Source: JAHECQ01 sp047638695 (GTDB taxonomy: Bacteria > Actinomycetota > Acidimicrobiia > Acidimicrobiales > SZUA-35). From it: DNA of 13,018 nt. The translations under genes were made by a program, and so were the position numbers. The stretch is taken from assembly GCA_047638695.1 (NCBI GenBank), contig JBLINY010000122.1:1-13018 (forward strand), read 5' to 3'. Of the stretch, positions 1-7,375 are shown in pieces. Each line of letters begins with the position of its first letter. Position 1 is the stretch's first letter. Under the pieces are notes generated by a model. It was not told where the DNA came from and ran no database searches. It worked only from the letters and a program-made list of their open reading frames with translations.

Positions 1-226
1 TGGCCCCGAGTTCATCCATCGAAGCGCCGTCGGCGACATTGGTGATGACGCCGATGACTTCGGTGCCGTGGGCCTGAACTTCGGCTACAGCCTCATTGAG
101 GCGAGGCTCTTCGATGTCGGACATGACAACGTTCATGCCGGCCCGAGCAAAGCGGTCGGCGAACTCCTTGCCCATCCCGCTCGCGGCTCCGGTAACGACT
201 GCAACTTTGCCCTGAAGGTCCTGCAT
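1..226 (-). CDS. Short-chain dehydrogenase/reductase (SDR), N-terminal part only
   Basis: The first 75 residues of a classical SDR oxidoreductase are present; the rest lies beyond the left edge. The protein begins MQDLQGKVAVVTGAASGMGK. The TGxxxGxG nucleotide-binding motif is at residues 12-19 (TGAASGMG), followed by the usual first helix and a second strand ending in Asp37 (VVMSDIEE). An acidic residue there normally favours NAD(H) over NADP(H). The catalytic Ser-Tyr-Lys residues are not in the window, so activity cannot be judged. The start is the ATG whose complement is at 224-226, with a weak AAGG upstream. The gene lies 57 bp downstream of the dodecin-Usp fusion on the same strand and may share its transcript. 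Family assignment is firm; the substrate is unknown. Confidence 0.88.
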   Translation of the reverse strand, partial: MQDLQGKVAVVTGAASGMGKEFADRFARAGMNVVMSDIEEPRLNEAVAEVQAHGTEVIGVITNVADGASMDELGA

Positions 227-283
227 GTGGCCGACCTTACTTCCGAAGCGCGGTACTGCTGAAGGACGCTTCGATTGGCGCTA

Positions 284-1063
284 TCAGAAGTCGCTGGATG
301 GCGGTTTGCCTGGCACGTGTTTCACCGGCACTCCCGTCGCCCGAGCGACGCGGCTGGGGAGGTCCGCCTTGAGCCAGCGAGACAGACCAGCGGGGAGGGT
401 TGAAAGGATGATCTCGTCGAAACTCGACCGTGACATCACCTGGCTGATCGCACGGATCGGGTCCGGATCACCGATTTCGCCGCTGACGTCGTAGGAGGCG
501 TTCTTCATGCGGGCGAGTTGGGCATCGAGTCGCTTCTGCGCTGCGTCGAGACCCTCAACGTCAGGTCCTAGCCATTCTTCGGCGACTGGCATCTGCTCTG
601 TTGGCAGACCGGTCACTGGGTCGGCGCCCAACATTGAGAGCCGCCTCGCCCGGGCGTATGTCTTCGAGTGGCTGGCGGGGACGAGCAGGTGGAACTCCGC
701 TGGACCCTCTGAGATGAGTCGGTCGACCTCTGCCACCAACTCGCCCGTACCGAGGGTCTGGTTGGCGACGATCAGGTACCGGCGGACTTCAACCGGTGCT
801 GCTTGTGGGTCCAAGCCGGGCCGTAAACGATCGACCTGGAAGGCCATCTCGAGCTTGATTCGATAGCGCGTCACTTCGCCGTCGGTGACCTGAACATCGC
901 GTTCGATGACTCGCGCTAGCGCAAGCGCACGAATGGACTTGGTCGCCTCGGCGACGCCAGCGCGTGCCGCGGCCTCCCACGACTCGGTGCTTGTGGCCAC
1001 CAAGGTGATCACCTTGTCGACGCCGTTCCGGGTAGTCGTGCCAGCTTTTGGGTCGGTGCCCAT
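284..1063 (-). CDS. Dodecin-Usp-like fusion protein
   Basis: This 259-residue protein has two parts. Residues 15-78 form a dodecin domain (VDKVITLVATSTESWEAAAR, then an Arg-rich helix and the DGEV turn). Residues about 94-250 form an alpha/beta domain like that of actinobacterial universal-stress-type proteins: a strand RRYLIVANQTL, a helix, a strand FHLLVPAS, a GEIGDPDPIRAI segment, then FDEIILSTLPAGLSRWL and a terminal VPVKHV strand. Dodecins are small proteins that assemble into hollow dodecamers and bind flavin or, in the calcium-dodecin subgroup, metal. The Trp and Gln that stack on flavin in canonical dodecins are Ala and Arg here, as in calcium dodecins. The linker is short, so a dodecamer could carry twelve Usp-like domains (inference). 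The ATG has GAGGG upstream. The gene is divergent from a stand-alone dodecin and upstream of an SDR. Its function is unknown beyond a likely binding, storage or stress role. Confidence 0.82.
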   Translation of the reverse strand: MGTDPKAGTTTRNGVDKVITLVATSTESWEAAARAGVAEATKSIRALALARVIERDVQVTDGEVTRYRIKLEMAFQVDRLRPGLDPQAAPVEVRRYLIVANQTLGTGELVAEVDRLISEGPAEFHLLVPASHSKTYARARRLSMLGADPVTGLPTEQMPVAEEWLGPDVEGLDAAQKRLDAQLARMKNASYDVSGEIGDPDPIRAISQVMSRSSFDEIILSTLPAGLSRWLKADLPSRVARATGVPVKHVPGKPPSSDF

Positions 1064-1137
1064 GTTTGCCCTCGACCTTCACGTCGTGATGTGATCAAAC
1101 TGTAGGTGATGGTTCCGGCTCAATGAAAGGTTGCGAC
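1064..1137. promoter_or_regulatory. Shared divergent upstream region of the two dodecin genes
   Basis: These 74 bases separate the start of the minus-strand dodecin-Usp fusion from the start of the plus-strand dodecin, so both promoters or their 5' leaders should lie here. The segment contains a small dyad around TGATCA (1092-1097). It also contains CCTACAGTTT on the minus strand, in which TACAGT could be a -10 hexamer for the fusion. I see no convincing -35 elements or operator. The GAAAGG at 1125-1130 is the ribosome binding site of the plus-strand gene. The regulatory role is inferred from gene arrangement alone. Confidence 0.4.
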
Positions 1138-1344
1138 ATGGACAGTGTGTACAACGTCATCGAATTGATCGGCACGAGCGATCACTCGTGGGAGCGGGCG
1201 ACCGCGAACGCGGTGGCAGAGGCCGCCAAGACGCTTCGAGACCTGAGGGTTGCTGAAGTGACCGAACAAGACGTCGTGATTGAAGACGGGGAAGTTGTGG
1301 CGTTCCGCTGCAAGGTCAGGTTGAGCTTCAAGCACGAGTCCTGA
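1138..1344 (+). CDS. Dodecin (calcium-dodecin / SecE2-like subgroup)
   Basis: This 68-residue protein has the normal dodecin length and order: strand YNVIELIGTS, helix beginning at SW (HSWERATANAVAEAAKTLR), strand AEVTEQDVVIEDGEV, and a last strand FRCKVRLSF. By eye it matches the dodecin part of the divergent fusion gene at 29 of 62 aligned positions without gaps. The Ser-Trp-Glu start of the helix and the Arg in the last strand resemble, from memory, the mycobacterial calcium dodecin Rv0379. The flavin-stacking Trp of canonical dodecins is Val here and the flavin-contacting Gln is Arg. Flavin storage is therefore doubtful and metal or other small-ligand binding is more likely. The start at 1138 has GAAAGG seven bases upstream; an in-frame ATG at 1123 would add five residues but has no such site. 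The protein is probably a cytosolic dodecamer. Confidence 0.9.
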   Translation: MDSVYNVIELIGTSDHSWERATANAVAEAAKTLRDLRVAEVTEQDVVIEDGEVVAFRCKVRLSFKHES

Positions 1345-1413
1345 AACTGCAGCCCGTTCCTGTACGAGCGTTTAGCGGTCGCGCGGCGCGATCTTGTGTG
1401 ATGATCTGCCCCC

Positions 1414-3810
1414 ATGTGGGGTCTTCAAGGAGTGCGCGTCGTCGAAGTTGGTGAGATGGTCGGTGTGCCGTACACCGCGAAACTTCTCGCCGATCTTGGC
1501 GCCGAGATCATCAAGGTGGAGCCGCCCGACGGCGATCGCTCCAGGCGACGTGGGCCGTTTCGCCCGGGCCATGAGGGCCCTAACAACAGTGGGCTGTTCA
1601 CGTATCTGAACACCAACAAGCGCAGCGTTGTTGCTGATATCGCCACAGCCGAGGGACAAGCGACCCTTGGCGCACTTGTGAACGATGCCGATCTCGTGCT
1701 CCACGACCTCAGCGCCGAAGCAGCGGCCGCCCTAGGCCTCGACGCTGCGACCGTGAGGCGAACTCACCCAGGGCTCGTGGTGACCGCGCTCACGTCGTTC
1801 GGCCAGACCGGTCCCTATGCCGATTATCGGGCCGAGGAAATCACTGTGTCGCACGCTGGCGGATGGGCGAACCTCAGCCCTGGCTGCTCCTCGGACGAGG
1901 ACTTGCCGCCGCTCAAAGCCGCAGGCCATCAGACGGATATCCAATCCGGGTTTGCCGCGGCTGCGGCCTCGGTAGCAGCCTTGGATCGCGCCGCTCAGAC
2001 CGGACATGGAGAACACATCGACTTCTCCAAGATGGCCTATACGACCAGCATGCTCGAGGCCGGATTCGTCTTCTGGAGCTACCTCGGCGAGATTGCGACC
2101 CGTCTTGGCTCTCGGGTCCTGAATCCCTGGAAGATCCTTCCGGGCGAGGACGGCCTCATCTTCATCGTGTGTGTCGAGGAAGACCAGTGGGAGCGGCTGA
2201 AAGACGTCATGGGACGCCCCGAGTGGGCTGATTTGGAGATCTTCAAGGATCTACCCGCCCGGCACGACAATGAGGATCTGCTGCACCTGTACCTGGGAGA
2301 ATGGACCTCTCAGGCTCCGGTCATGGACATGTTCCATAGGGGCCAGGCGGCCCGGGTCGCATTCGCTCCAGTCTTCACGATGGAGCAGATGTCGCAGGAT
2401 CCTCATCTGGCTGAGCGAGGATTTCTTGCCACATTCGAGCAGCCAGGTCTGGGTGAACTCAAAGTGCCGGGCCCGCCCTCCCGCTACGAGGTCCCGATCT
2501 GGAGTATCCGTACACCGGCTCCTGCGCTTGGAGCGGACGCTGGTGCCACGTTCAGTGTGCGGGAACGAGTCCGCACCTCACCCCAGCCCGAGACGGCACG
2601 CCGTTTGCCGCTCGAAGGCATCCGTATCGCCGATTTTTCATGGGTGTGGGCGGGACCATTCTGTGGACTACACCTAGCGCACCTCGGCGCCGATGTCATC
2701 AAGGTCGAATCACAGTCGAGCCCTGACCTCGGGCGACGCCTCCCGATCCACGCAACCGGAATTGATCCGACCCCTGACACCAACGGCTACTTCAACCAGT
2801 GGCACCAGGCGAAACGAAGTATCACTATCGACCTCGGTACCGCCGAGGGTCGAGGGCTCGCGAAACGCATCGCCCTCGAAAGCGACGCAGTCCTGTCGAA
2901 CTACGCCACTGGTGTGATGGAACGTTTCGGCCTGTCATACAACGATCTCGTGAAGGAACGATCCGATGTGATCGTCGCCACCATCTCTGGCTACGGGAAC
3001 GTCGGGCCGTACAGCCAGTACATCGGCTATGGGCCCACGACCGGCCCGCTCTCAGGACTTTCCTCGCTCACCGGGTACGAAGCAATGGGGCCAGAAGAAG
3101 TTGGCGTCGCGTTGGGTGACCCTGCCGCGGGAATCGCGTCGGCCTACGCCATCGTGGCCGCTCTGCACGCCCGCAACGCATGGGGACATGGGCAGTGGAT
3201 CGACACAACGCTGTGGGAAGCCACAACGGTTGGTCTCGGCGAGGGCTGGATGGAGTGGCTTCTCAACGGCGAGCAACCGCCGCGCCGCGGCAACCGCGAC
3301 TCGTTGATGGCCCCTCACAATGCATACCGGTGTGCAGGCGATGACGAATGGGTCAGCATCGCTTGCGCCACAGACGACGAGTGGCAGGCGTTGGCCTCAG
3401 CCATTGGCGGCGAGCTGGCTTCCGATTCCAGATTCCGCGTCGAGGTCGATCGCAAGACGAACGAAGACGAGCTCGATCGTCTCATCGGCACGTGGTGTGC
3501 TGGGCTGGATCGCTGGGCTGTCACCGAGAAACTGCAGGCCGTGGGGGTTGCGGCGATGCCGTCGCTACATGCGGCGGACCTCGACAGCAATCCACACCAC
3601 GAGGCTCGGGGCCTCATCGAGCGGTTGGACCATCCCGCCGTTGGCCGTCGTTCGCACGTCGGGATTCCATGGCTGCTCACCGACGGGCCGAACGGAGTGC
3701 GCGCCCCCGCACCCATGCTCGGCCAGCACACCGACGAGATTCTCAGCGGCGTGTATGGGATGACTTCGGACGAAATCGCACGCTTACGGGAACTCGATGT
3801 GCTTCGTTGA
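1414..3810 (+). CDS. Tandem class III CoA-transferase (two CaiB/BaiF domains)
   Basis: This 798-residue protein carries two complete family III CoA-transferase units in tandem; most members of the family have one unit of about 400 residues. The first unit spans about 1-370, opening LQGVRVVEVGEMVGVPYTAK with ADLGAEIIKVEPP. The second spans about 398-798, opening LEGIRIADFSWVWAGPF with AHLGADVIKVES. The position of the catalytic Asp, which forms the aspartyl-CoA mixed anhydride in formyl-CoA transferase, appears filled in both: Asp175 (HQTDIQSG) and Asp569 (LGDPAAG). Each is followed by the GHGxxID segment (197-203 and 591-597). These enzymes are interlocked dimers, so the fusion may fold as a pseudo-dimer (inference). 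It moves CoA between carboxylic acids; the acids are unknown. No clear Shine-Dalgarno precedes the ATG. A DM13 protein and an amidohydrolase follow on the same strand. Confidence 0.93.
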   Translation: MWGLQGVRVVEVGEMVGVPYTAKLLADLGAEIIKVEPPDGDRSRRRGPFRPGHEGPNNSGLFTYLNTNKRSVVADIATAEGQATLGALVNDADLVLHDLSAEAAAALGLDAATVRRTHPGLVVTALTSFGQTGPYADYRAEEITVSHAGGWANLSPGCSSDEDLPPLKAAGHQTDIQSGFAAAAASVAALDRAAQTGHGEHIDFSKMAYTTSMLEAGFVFWSYLGEIATRLGSRVLNPWKILPGEDGLIFIVCVEEDQWERLKDVMGRPEWADLEIFKDLPARHDNEDLLHLYLGEWTSQAPVMDMFHRGQAARVAFAPVFTMEQMSQDPHLAERGFLATFEQPGLGELKVPGPPSRYEVPIWSIRTPAPALGADAGATFSVRERVRTSPQPETARRLPLEGIRIADFSWVWAGPFCGLHLAHLGADVIKVESQSSPDLGRRLPIHATGIDPTPDTNGYFNQWHQAKRSITIDLGTAEGRGLAKRIALESDAVLSNYATGVMERFGLSYNDLVKERSDVIVATISGYGNVGPYSQYIGYGPTTGPLSGLSSLTGYEAMGPEEVGVALGDPAAGIASAYAIVAALHARNAWGHGQWIDTTLWEATTVGLGEGWMEWLLNGEQPPRRGNRDSLMAPHNAYRCAGDDEWVSIACATDDEWQALASAIGGELASDSRFRVEVDRKTNEDELDRLIGTWCAGLDRWAVTEKLQAVGVAAMPSLHAADLDSNPHHEARGLIERLDHPAVGRRSHVGIPWLLTDGPNGVRAPAPMLGQHTDEILSGVYGMTSDEIARLRELDVLR

Positions 3811-3821
3811 CGCTCCACTCT

Positions 3822-3846
3822 CCAAGAAACGTCGCCAAGTTTCTGG
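3822..3846. repeat. Imperfect inverted repeat after the tandem CoA-transferase
   Basis: CC(A)AGAAAC at 3822-3830 can pair with GTTTCTGG at 3839-3846 across an eight-base loop, with one bulged A. It sits in the 72-base gap between the CoA-transferase stop and the DM13 gene. There is no T-run after it, so it is a weak candidate for an attenuator or RNA-stability hairpin rather than a standard terminator. Confidence 0.25.
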
Positions 3847-3882
3847 GCACCAAATCTACGAACGATGTGAAGGGGATCAGTC

Positions 3883-4494
3883 ATGAACAAGCTCATCTCC
3901 ACCCTGAAGCAACGTTGGAAGATCGCGGTCCCCGTCGGGTTGGTACTCGGGGCCGTGCTCGCTTTCCTGGCGTTCGGAGTGTTCGGTATTCAGACTCTCT
4001 TCGTTGAGGACAAGGTCGACGAGGCCGGCCCGGTTTTCTCATCGGGCGCGGGTGCATCGGGTCTGGCGAGCGACGAGGTGTCAGACGAGCTGGCGGTCGA
4101 CGAGGACATGCCGGAGATGATGGAGCCGATGGACGACGAGGGCAGCGCTCCCGAAGTCGTCACCCAGAAGAGCGGTGAGTTTGTTGGCCGGGCCCACCCG
4201 ACAATTGGACAGGCGCTCGTGCTGAATGACGGCAGCGACCAACGATTCCTGCGCTTCGAAGACTTCGAGTCAGACAACGGCCCGGACCTCAACGTTTATC
4301 TCGTGGCCTCGGGAGATGCCGAGGGCGACTCTGGCAGTTTCGACGACGACTTCGTCGACCTCGGTGATCTCAAGGGCAATATCGGCGCACAGAATTATGA
4401 GATCCCCATCGACGTCGATCTCGACCGTTACGACACGGTTGTTATCTGGTGTGTCCGCTTCGGTGTGGCCTTCGGAGCAGCGGATCTCAGCTGA
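3883..4494 (+). CDS. Membrane-anchored DM13-domain protein
   Basis: This is a 203-residue protein. Residues about 14-36 form a single hydrophobic segment after a basic N-terminus (KQRWK), giving a signal anchor with the rest outside the membrane. Residues 42-92 are a linker rich in Asp, Glu and Met with no predicted fold. Residues about 98-202 match the DM13 domain: GEFVGRAHPTIGQA, then LRFEDFESDNGPDLNVYL, LKGNIGAQNYEIP, and a final VVIWCVRFGVAFGAADL. The near-invariant DM13 Cys is Cys190. DM13 domains are proposed to act in cell-surface redox or electron-transfer chemistry; this is a family proposal, not shown for this protein. The ATG has AAGGGG at a good distance. It lies between a CoA-transferase and an amidohydrolase, both cytosolic types, so a functional link to them is not obvious. 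Confidence 0.85.
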   Translation: MNKLISTLKQRWKIAVPVGLVLGAVLAFLAFGVFGIQTLFVEDKVDEAGPVFSSGAGASGLASDEVSDELAVDEDMPEMMEPMDDEGSAPEVVTQKSGEFVGRAHPTIGQALVLNDGSDQRFLRFEDFESDNGPDLNVYLVASGDAEGDSGSFDDDFVDLGDLKGNIGAQNYEIPIDVDLDRYDTVVIWCVRFGVAFGAADLS

Positions 4495-4545
4495 GCGAGC
4501 GATCCTGGTACTACCGTTGTCCTTGAGGGGTTCGAAGGGGACACG

Positions 4546-6255
4546 ATGGCTCACGACATGATCATCCGAGGCGGCGACGTAATCGACGGCACTGGAGCGC
4601 CCAGCCGGCGAGCCGACGTTGCCGTGACCGGAGGCATCATCACCGAGATCGGCGACCTGAGCGGTCAGCAGGCCGCTCGCGTTATCGACGCCGACGGCCA
4701 CGCCGTCACGCCTGGTTTCGTCGATGTGCATACTCACATGGACGCACAGATCGCTTGGGATCCGCTGGGCGAGTGTTCGTGTTTCCACGGAGTCACGACC
4801 GCTGTCATGGGTAACTGCGGGTTCACCCTCGCTCCGGTTCGATCCGACGCCCGCCACCTGGTGGTCCGCAATCTGGAACGAGCCGAAGATATTTCCGCGG
4901 AGGCGATGGCTGCAGGAATCGACTGGACCTGGGAGACCTACCCGGAGTACCTCGACTTCGTCGACGCCACTCCGAAGGGCATCAACTACGCCGGCTACGT
5001 AGGGCACTCAGCGCTGCGTACGTGGGCCATGGGAGAGCGGGCGTTCACCGAGCTCGCTTCCGCTGAGGACCTGGCGCTGATGGTGCAGCAGGTGAAGGAC
5101 TCGCTGCGCGCCGGAGCGATGGGGTTCACCACCTCGATCTCAGTGAATCACGAAACGTCAGACGACCGTCCAGTGGCCAGCCGCATGTCGGACTGGAACG
5201 AAATCTCGGCCCTCGTGACAGCGATGGGCGACGTGGGTGGCGGCATCTTCGAGCTGGCTCACAACTCCGATCTTCGTTCTCGAAACCCTGAGAAGCGCGA
5301 GGCGTACATCAGTTGGCTGGCCGAGCTCGGTGCTCGCACCGGCGTCCCCATCACCTACGGCATGCTGGCGTTCGGATCCGAGGATCATCAATGGAAGCCC
5401 GTGGTCGAGTTACTGGACCGGATCAACGCTGGTGGCGGCACGAGCTGGGCTCAGGTGCACACCCGCCAGTTCGGTGCGCTGCTGTCGTTCGCCACACGGT
5501 TGCCGTTCGACGCTCTGGCGGTGTGGGCCGACCTGCGCACCCAGCCAATGACCGAACAGCTGCGGGCCCTGAACGATCCGTCGACGCGCGAGCTGTTGGT
5601 CAAAGAGGCCGAGCACGGCGACTATGGCCGAGCTATCGGCGCCGAAGCACGTAAACCCGAGTGGGAGCACGTATTCCCACTCACCTCGATGCTTCCTCCG
5701 TTCCGGTCGGTCGCCGAAATCGCTGCCGAACGTGGAGTCGGGGAGATGGATGCCTTCCTCGATCTGGCCATTGGAGCGGACCTCGACCTGTTCTTCATGC
5801 AAGCGGTCGCAAACCGCGACCAGAACGTGGTGCTCGAGCTGATGCGCCACCCCAAGGCGATCCCGACATTTAGCGACAGTGGCGCGCATGTCACCCAGAT
5901 CATGGACTCGTCGCTCCAGACCCACATGTTGGGCCATTGGGTGCGGGATCGTCAGGCGTTCACGCTCGAAGAGGCGGTGCGGAAGATGACCTCGATGCCA
6001 GCGCATGCTTGGGGCTTCCACGATCGTGGCGTGCTCGCTCCCGGCATGGCAGCCGATGTCAACGTGTTCAACCCGGCCACCGTGACGCCGAACCTGCCAG
6101 AGCTGGTGCACGATCTGCCGGCTGGCGCCTCTCGGCTTCGCCAAACCGCCGAGGGTTTCCTCGCCACCATCGTCAACGGTCAAGTTCTCGTCGACGCCGG
6201 CACCCCAACCGGCACCCGGCCAGGCCAACTCCTCCGAGGATCAGTCACCAACTGA
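4546..6255 (+). CDS. N-acyl-D-amino-acid deacylase-family amidohydrolase
   Basis: This 569-residue metal-dependent hydrolase belongs to the D-aminoacylase branch of the amidohydrolase superfamily. It starts with the small beta-domain (MIIRGGDVIDGTGAPSRRAD) and then enters the barrel with the HxH metal motif at His62 and His64 (VDVHTHMDAQ). The GNCGF motif has Cys91, the metal-ligand Cys of D-aminoacylases, and SDSGAH at 443-448 holds the late catalytic Asp444. The C-terminal GVLAPGMAADVNVFNP segment closes the beta-domain. Known relatives remove the acyl group from N-acyl-D-amino acids. Many longer actinobacterial members have no tested substrate, so the specific reaction is uncertain. AAGGGG precedes the ATG, and the gene starts 51 bases after the DM13 gene, so co-transcription is possible. 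Its last 15 bases overlap the convergent epimerase gene. Confidence 0.9.
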   Translation: MAHDMIIRGGDVIDGTGAPSRRADVAVTGGIITEIGDLSGQQAARVIDADGHAVTPGFVDVHTHMDAQIAWDPLGECSCFHGVTTAVMGNCGFTLAPVRSDARHLVVRNLERAEDISAEAMAAGIDWTWETYPEYLDFVDATPKGINYAGYVGHSALRTWAMGERAFTELASAEDLALMVQQVKDSLRAGAMGFTTSISVNHETSDDRPVASRMSDWNEISALVTAMGDVGGGIFELAHNSDLRSRNPEKREAYISWLAELGARTGVPITYGMLAFGSEDHQWKPVVELLDRINAGGGTSWAQVHTRQFGALLSFATRLPFDALAVWADLRTQPMTEQLRALNDPSTRELLVKEAEHGDYGRAIGAEARKPEWEHVFPLTSMLPPFRSVAEIAAERGVGEMDAFLDLAIGADLDLFFMQAVANRDQNVVLELMRHPKAIPTFSDSGAHVTQIMDSSLQTHMLGHWVRDRQAFTLEEAVRKMTSMPAHAWGFHDRGVLAPGMAADVNVFNPATVTPNLPELVHDLPAGASRLRQTAEGFLATIVNGQVLVDAGTPTGTRPGQLLRGSVTN

Positions 6256-7359
6256 CCCAAGGCGGGTCGGTGTGGCGGCGGGGTTGGGTTTTCGACCGAC
6301 GTAGGCGGCGGTGTAGCCCGGTTCGACGGTCCAGGTCACGGCTTCGAGGGCGACTCGAGCCTCGCGCCATGCGGCAACTAGTGCGTCTTCGGCGTCGTAG
6401 TCGAACGGATCCTGTAACCGCTGCTCTGCTGGACCGCCTGGCTCGAGCGGATTCTCGGCGAGCCAGCGGGCGGCTCGTCGCCAGGCGTCAACCGGGTCGA
6501 CCACGTCCCGGTACCCAAGATCGCGCTGCAACGGGCGGGTGTCGATGACCCGGTGGGTGCTCGACCAGCTGGTCAGCATTGGTCGAGCGCTTGGCGCCAC
6601 ATCGGCAGGCAGGTTCACCAGCTCCCATTCGTGGCCGAACTCGTCGGCGACGATCTCGGCGATCTGGGCAATCGACAAGGCGCTGTCGTCTGCCACGTTG
6701 TAGATGTTGCCGAGTGCAGCTGCAGGAGCGTCGGCGGCCAAAAGGGCCGCATGGGCAGCGTTCTCGATCCACGACTGTGCCTTCACTGTGAGGCCACCGT
6801 CGGGCACGATCAGGAACGGGCGACGGTCGAGGACCCGACGGACAATCGGCCACTCGCGGGGCAGCAGCTGCCTGGGTCCGTATATCTGGGGGTAACGGAG
6901 ATGTATCGCCTGCGGGTGCAACTCAAGCACCCGTTCCTCTGTCTCGCGGATGCGGCGTAGTTTGCGGAAGAACTCGTCGTCGCCGACGAGAGCAGCGTCG
7001 GCTGGTTGAGGCACCATGAGCCCGGCCGGGAATATCTCGTCGGGGTTCGCGAACCCTTGATAGACCCCGACGCCACCGATCGATACAAAGTGGCCGACCT
7101 TGCCGACCAGGATTTCGGCGAGCTGGCGAAGCCGGCCGTATGTCACCACTGCAATATCGAACGTCCTGCCGTGCAGTGTGGCACTGGTGGCCTCGGGGTC
7201 AAACGGGTCGGTGTGAATGTGTTCGACGCTGTGGGCGATGAGGTCGGTCTCGTGGCGTCCCGTGTGCAAGATGGTGACGTCGTAGCCGCGAGCCTCTAAC
7301 CCGTTGACGATGTGTGGCCCTGTCGGGCCGGTTCCGCCGATGATCAACGCTCGTGTCAC
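6241..7359 (-). CDS. NAD-dependent epimerase/dehydratase family protein (atypical SDR)
   Basis: This 372-residue protein has an N-terminal Rossmann fold starting MTRALIIGGTGPTGPHIVNG. The GGTGPTG motif (8-14) is of the extended or atypical SDR type. A middle segment LRYPQIYGPRQLLPREW (154-170) and a later IYNVADD stretch match the NAD-dependent epimerase family. The catalytic YxxxK pair is not apparent: the stretch where it should fall reads FFRKLRRIRETEERVLE (130-146), without the Tyr and with Arg in place of Lys. A non-standard chemistry or a binding role is therefore possible. The last 70 or so residues (DPFDYDAEDALVAAWREAR onward) extend past the usual fold. The start is GTG, with AGGG upstream. 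It lies 38 bp downstream of the lipoprotein gene, probably on one transcript. Substrate unknown. Confidence 0.82.
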   Translation of the reverse strand: MTRALIIGGTGPTGPHIVNGLEARGYDVTILHTGRHETDLIAHSVEHIHTDPFDPEATSATLHGRTFDIAVVTYGRLRQLAEILVGKVGHFVSIGGVGVYQGFANPDEIFPAGLMVPQPADAALVGDDEFFRKLRRIRETEERVLELHPQAIHLRYPQIYGPRQLLPREWPIVRRVLDRRPFLIVPDGGLTVKAQSWIENAAHAALLAADAPAAALGNIYNVADDSALSIAQIAEIVADEFGHEWELVNLPADVAPSARPMLTSWSSTHRVIDTRPLQRDLGYRDVVDPVDAWRRAARWLAENPLEPGGPAEQRLQDPFDYDAEDALVAAWREARVALEAVTWTVEPGYTAAYVGRKPNPAATPTRLGSVGD

Positions 7360-7375
7360 TTGTGTTTCCCTACGT

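Noticed and set aside
4486..4495. Perfect palindrome CTCAGCTGAG at the DM13 stop codon
   Set aside because: Ten bases without loop or flanking symmetry are expected by chance and by coding constraint; there is no sign of an operator.
4270..5007. Long minus-strand open frame of about 245 codons
   Set aside because: It crosses the end of the DM13 gene and the start of the amidohydrolase, both strongly supported on the plus strand, and its translation has no recognisable domain; it is a by-product of GC-rich codon usage.
5410..6228. Minus-strand open frame of about 272 codons inside the amidohydrolase gene
   Set aside because: The translation is rich in His, Arg and Gly with no motif, and the opposite strand encodes a complete metal-hydrolase with all key residues.
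5937..6548. Plus-strand open frame of about 203 codons across the convergent gene junction
   Set aside because: Its product is an Arg/Ser-rich low-complexity string that spans two well-supported genes.
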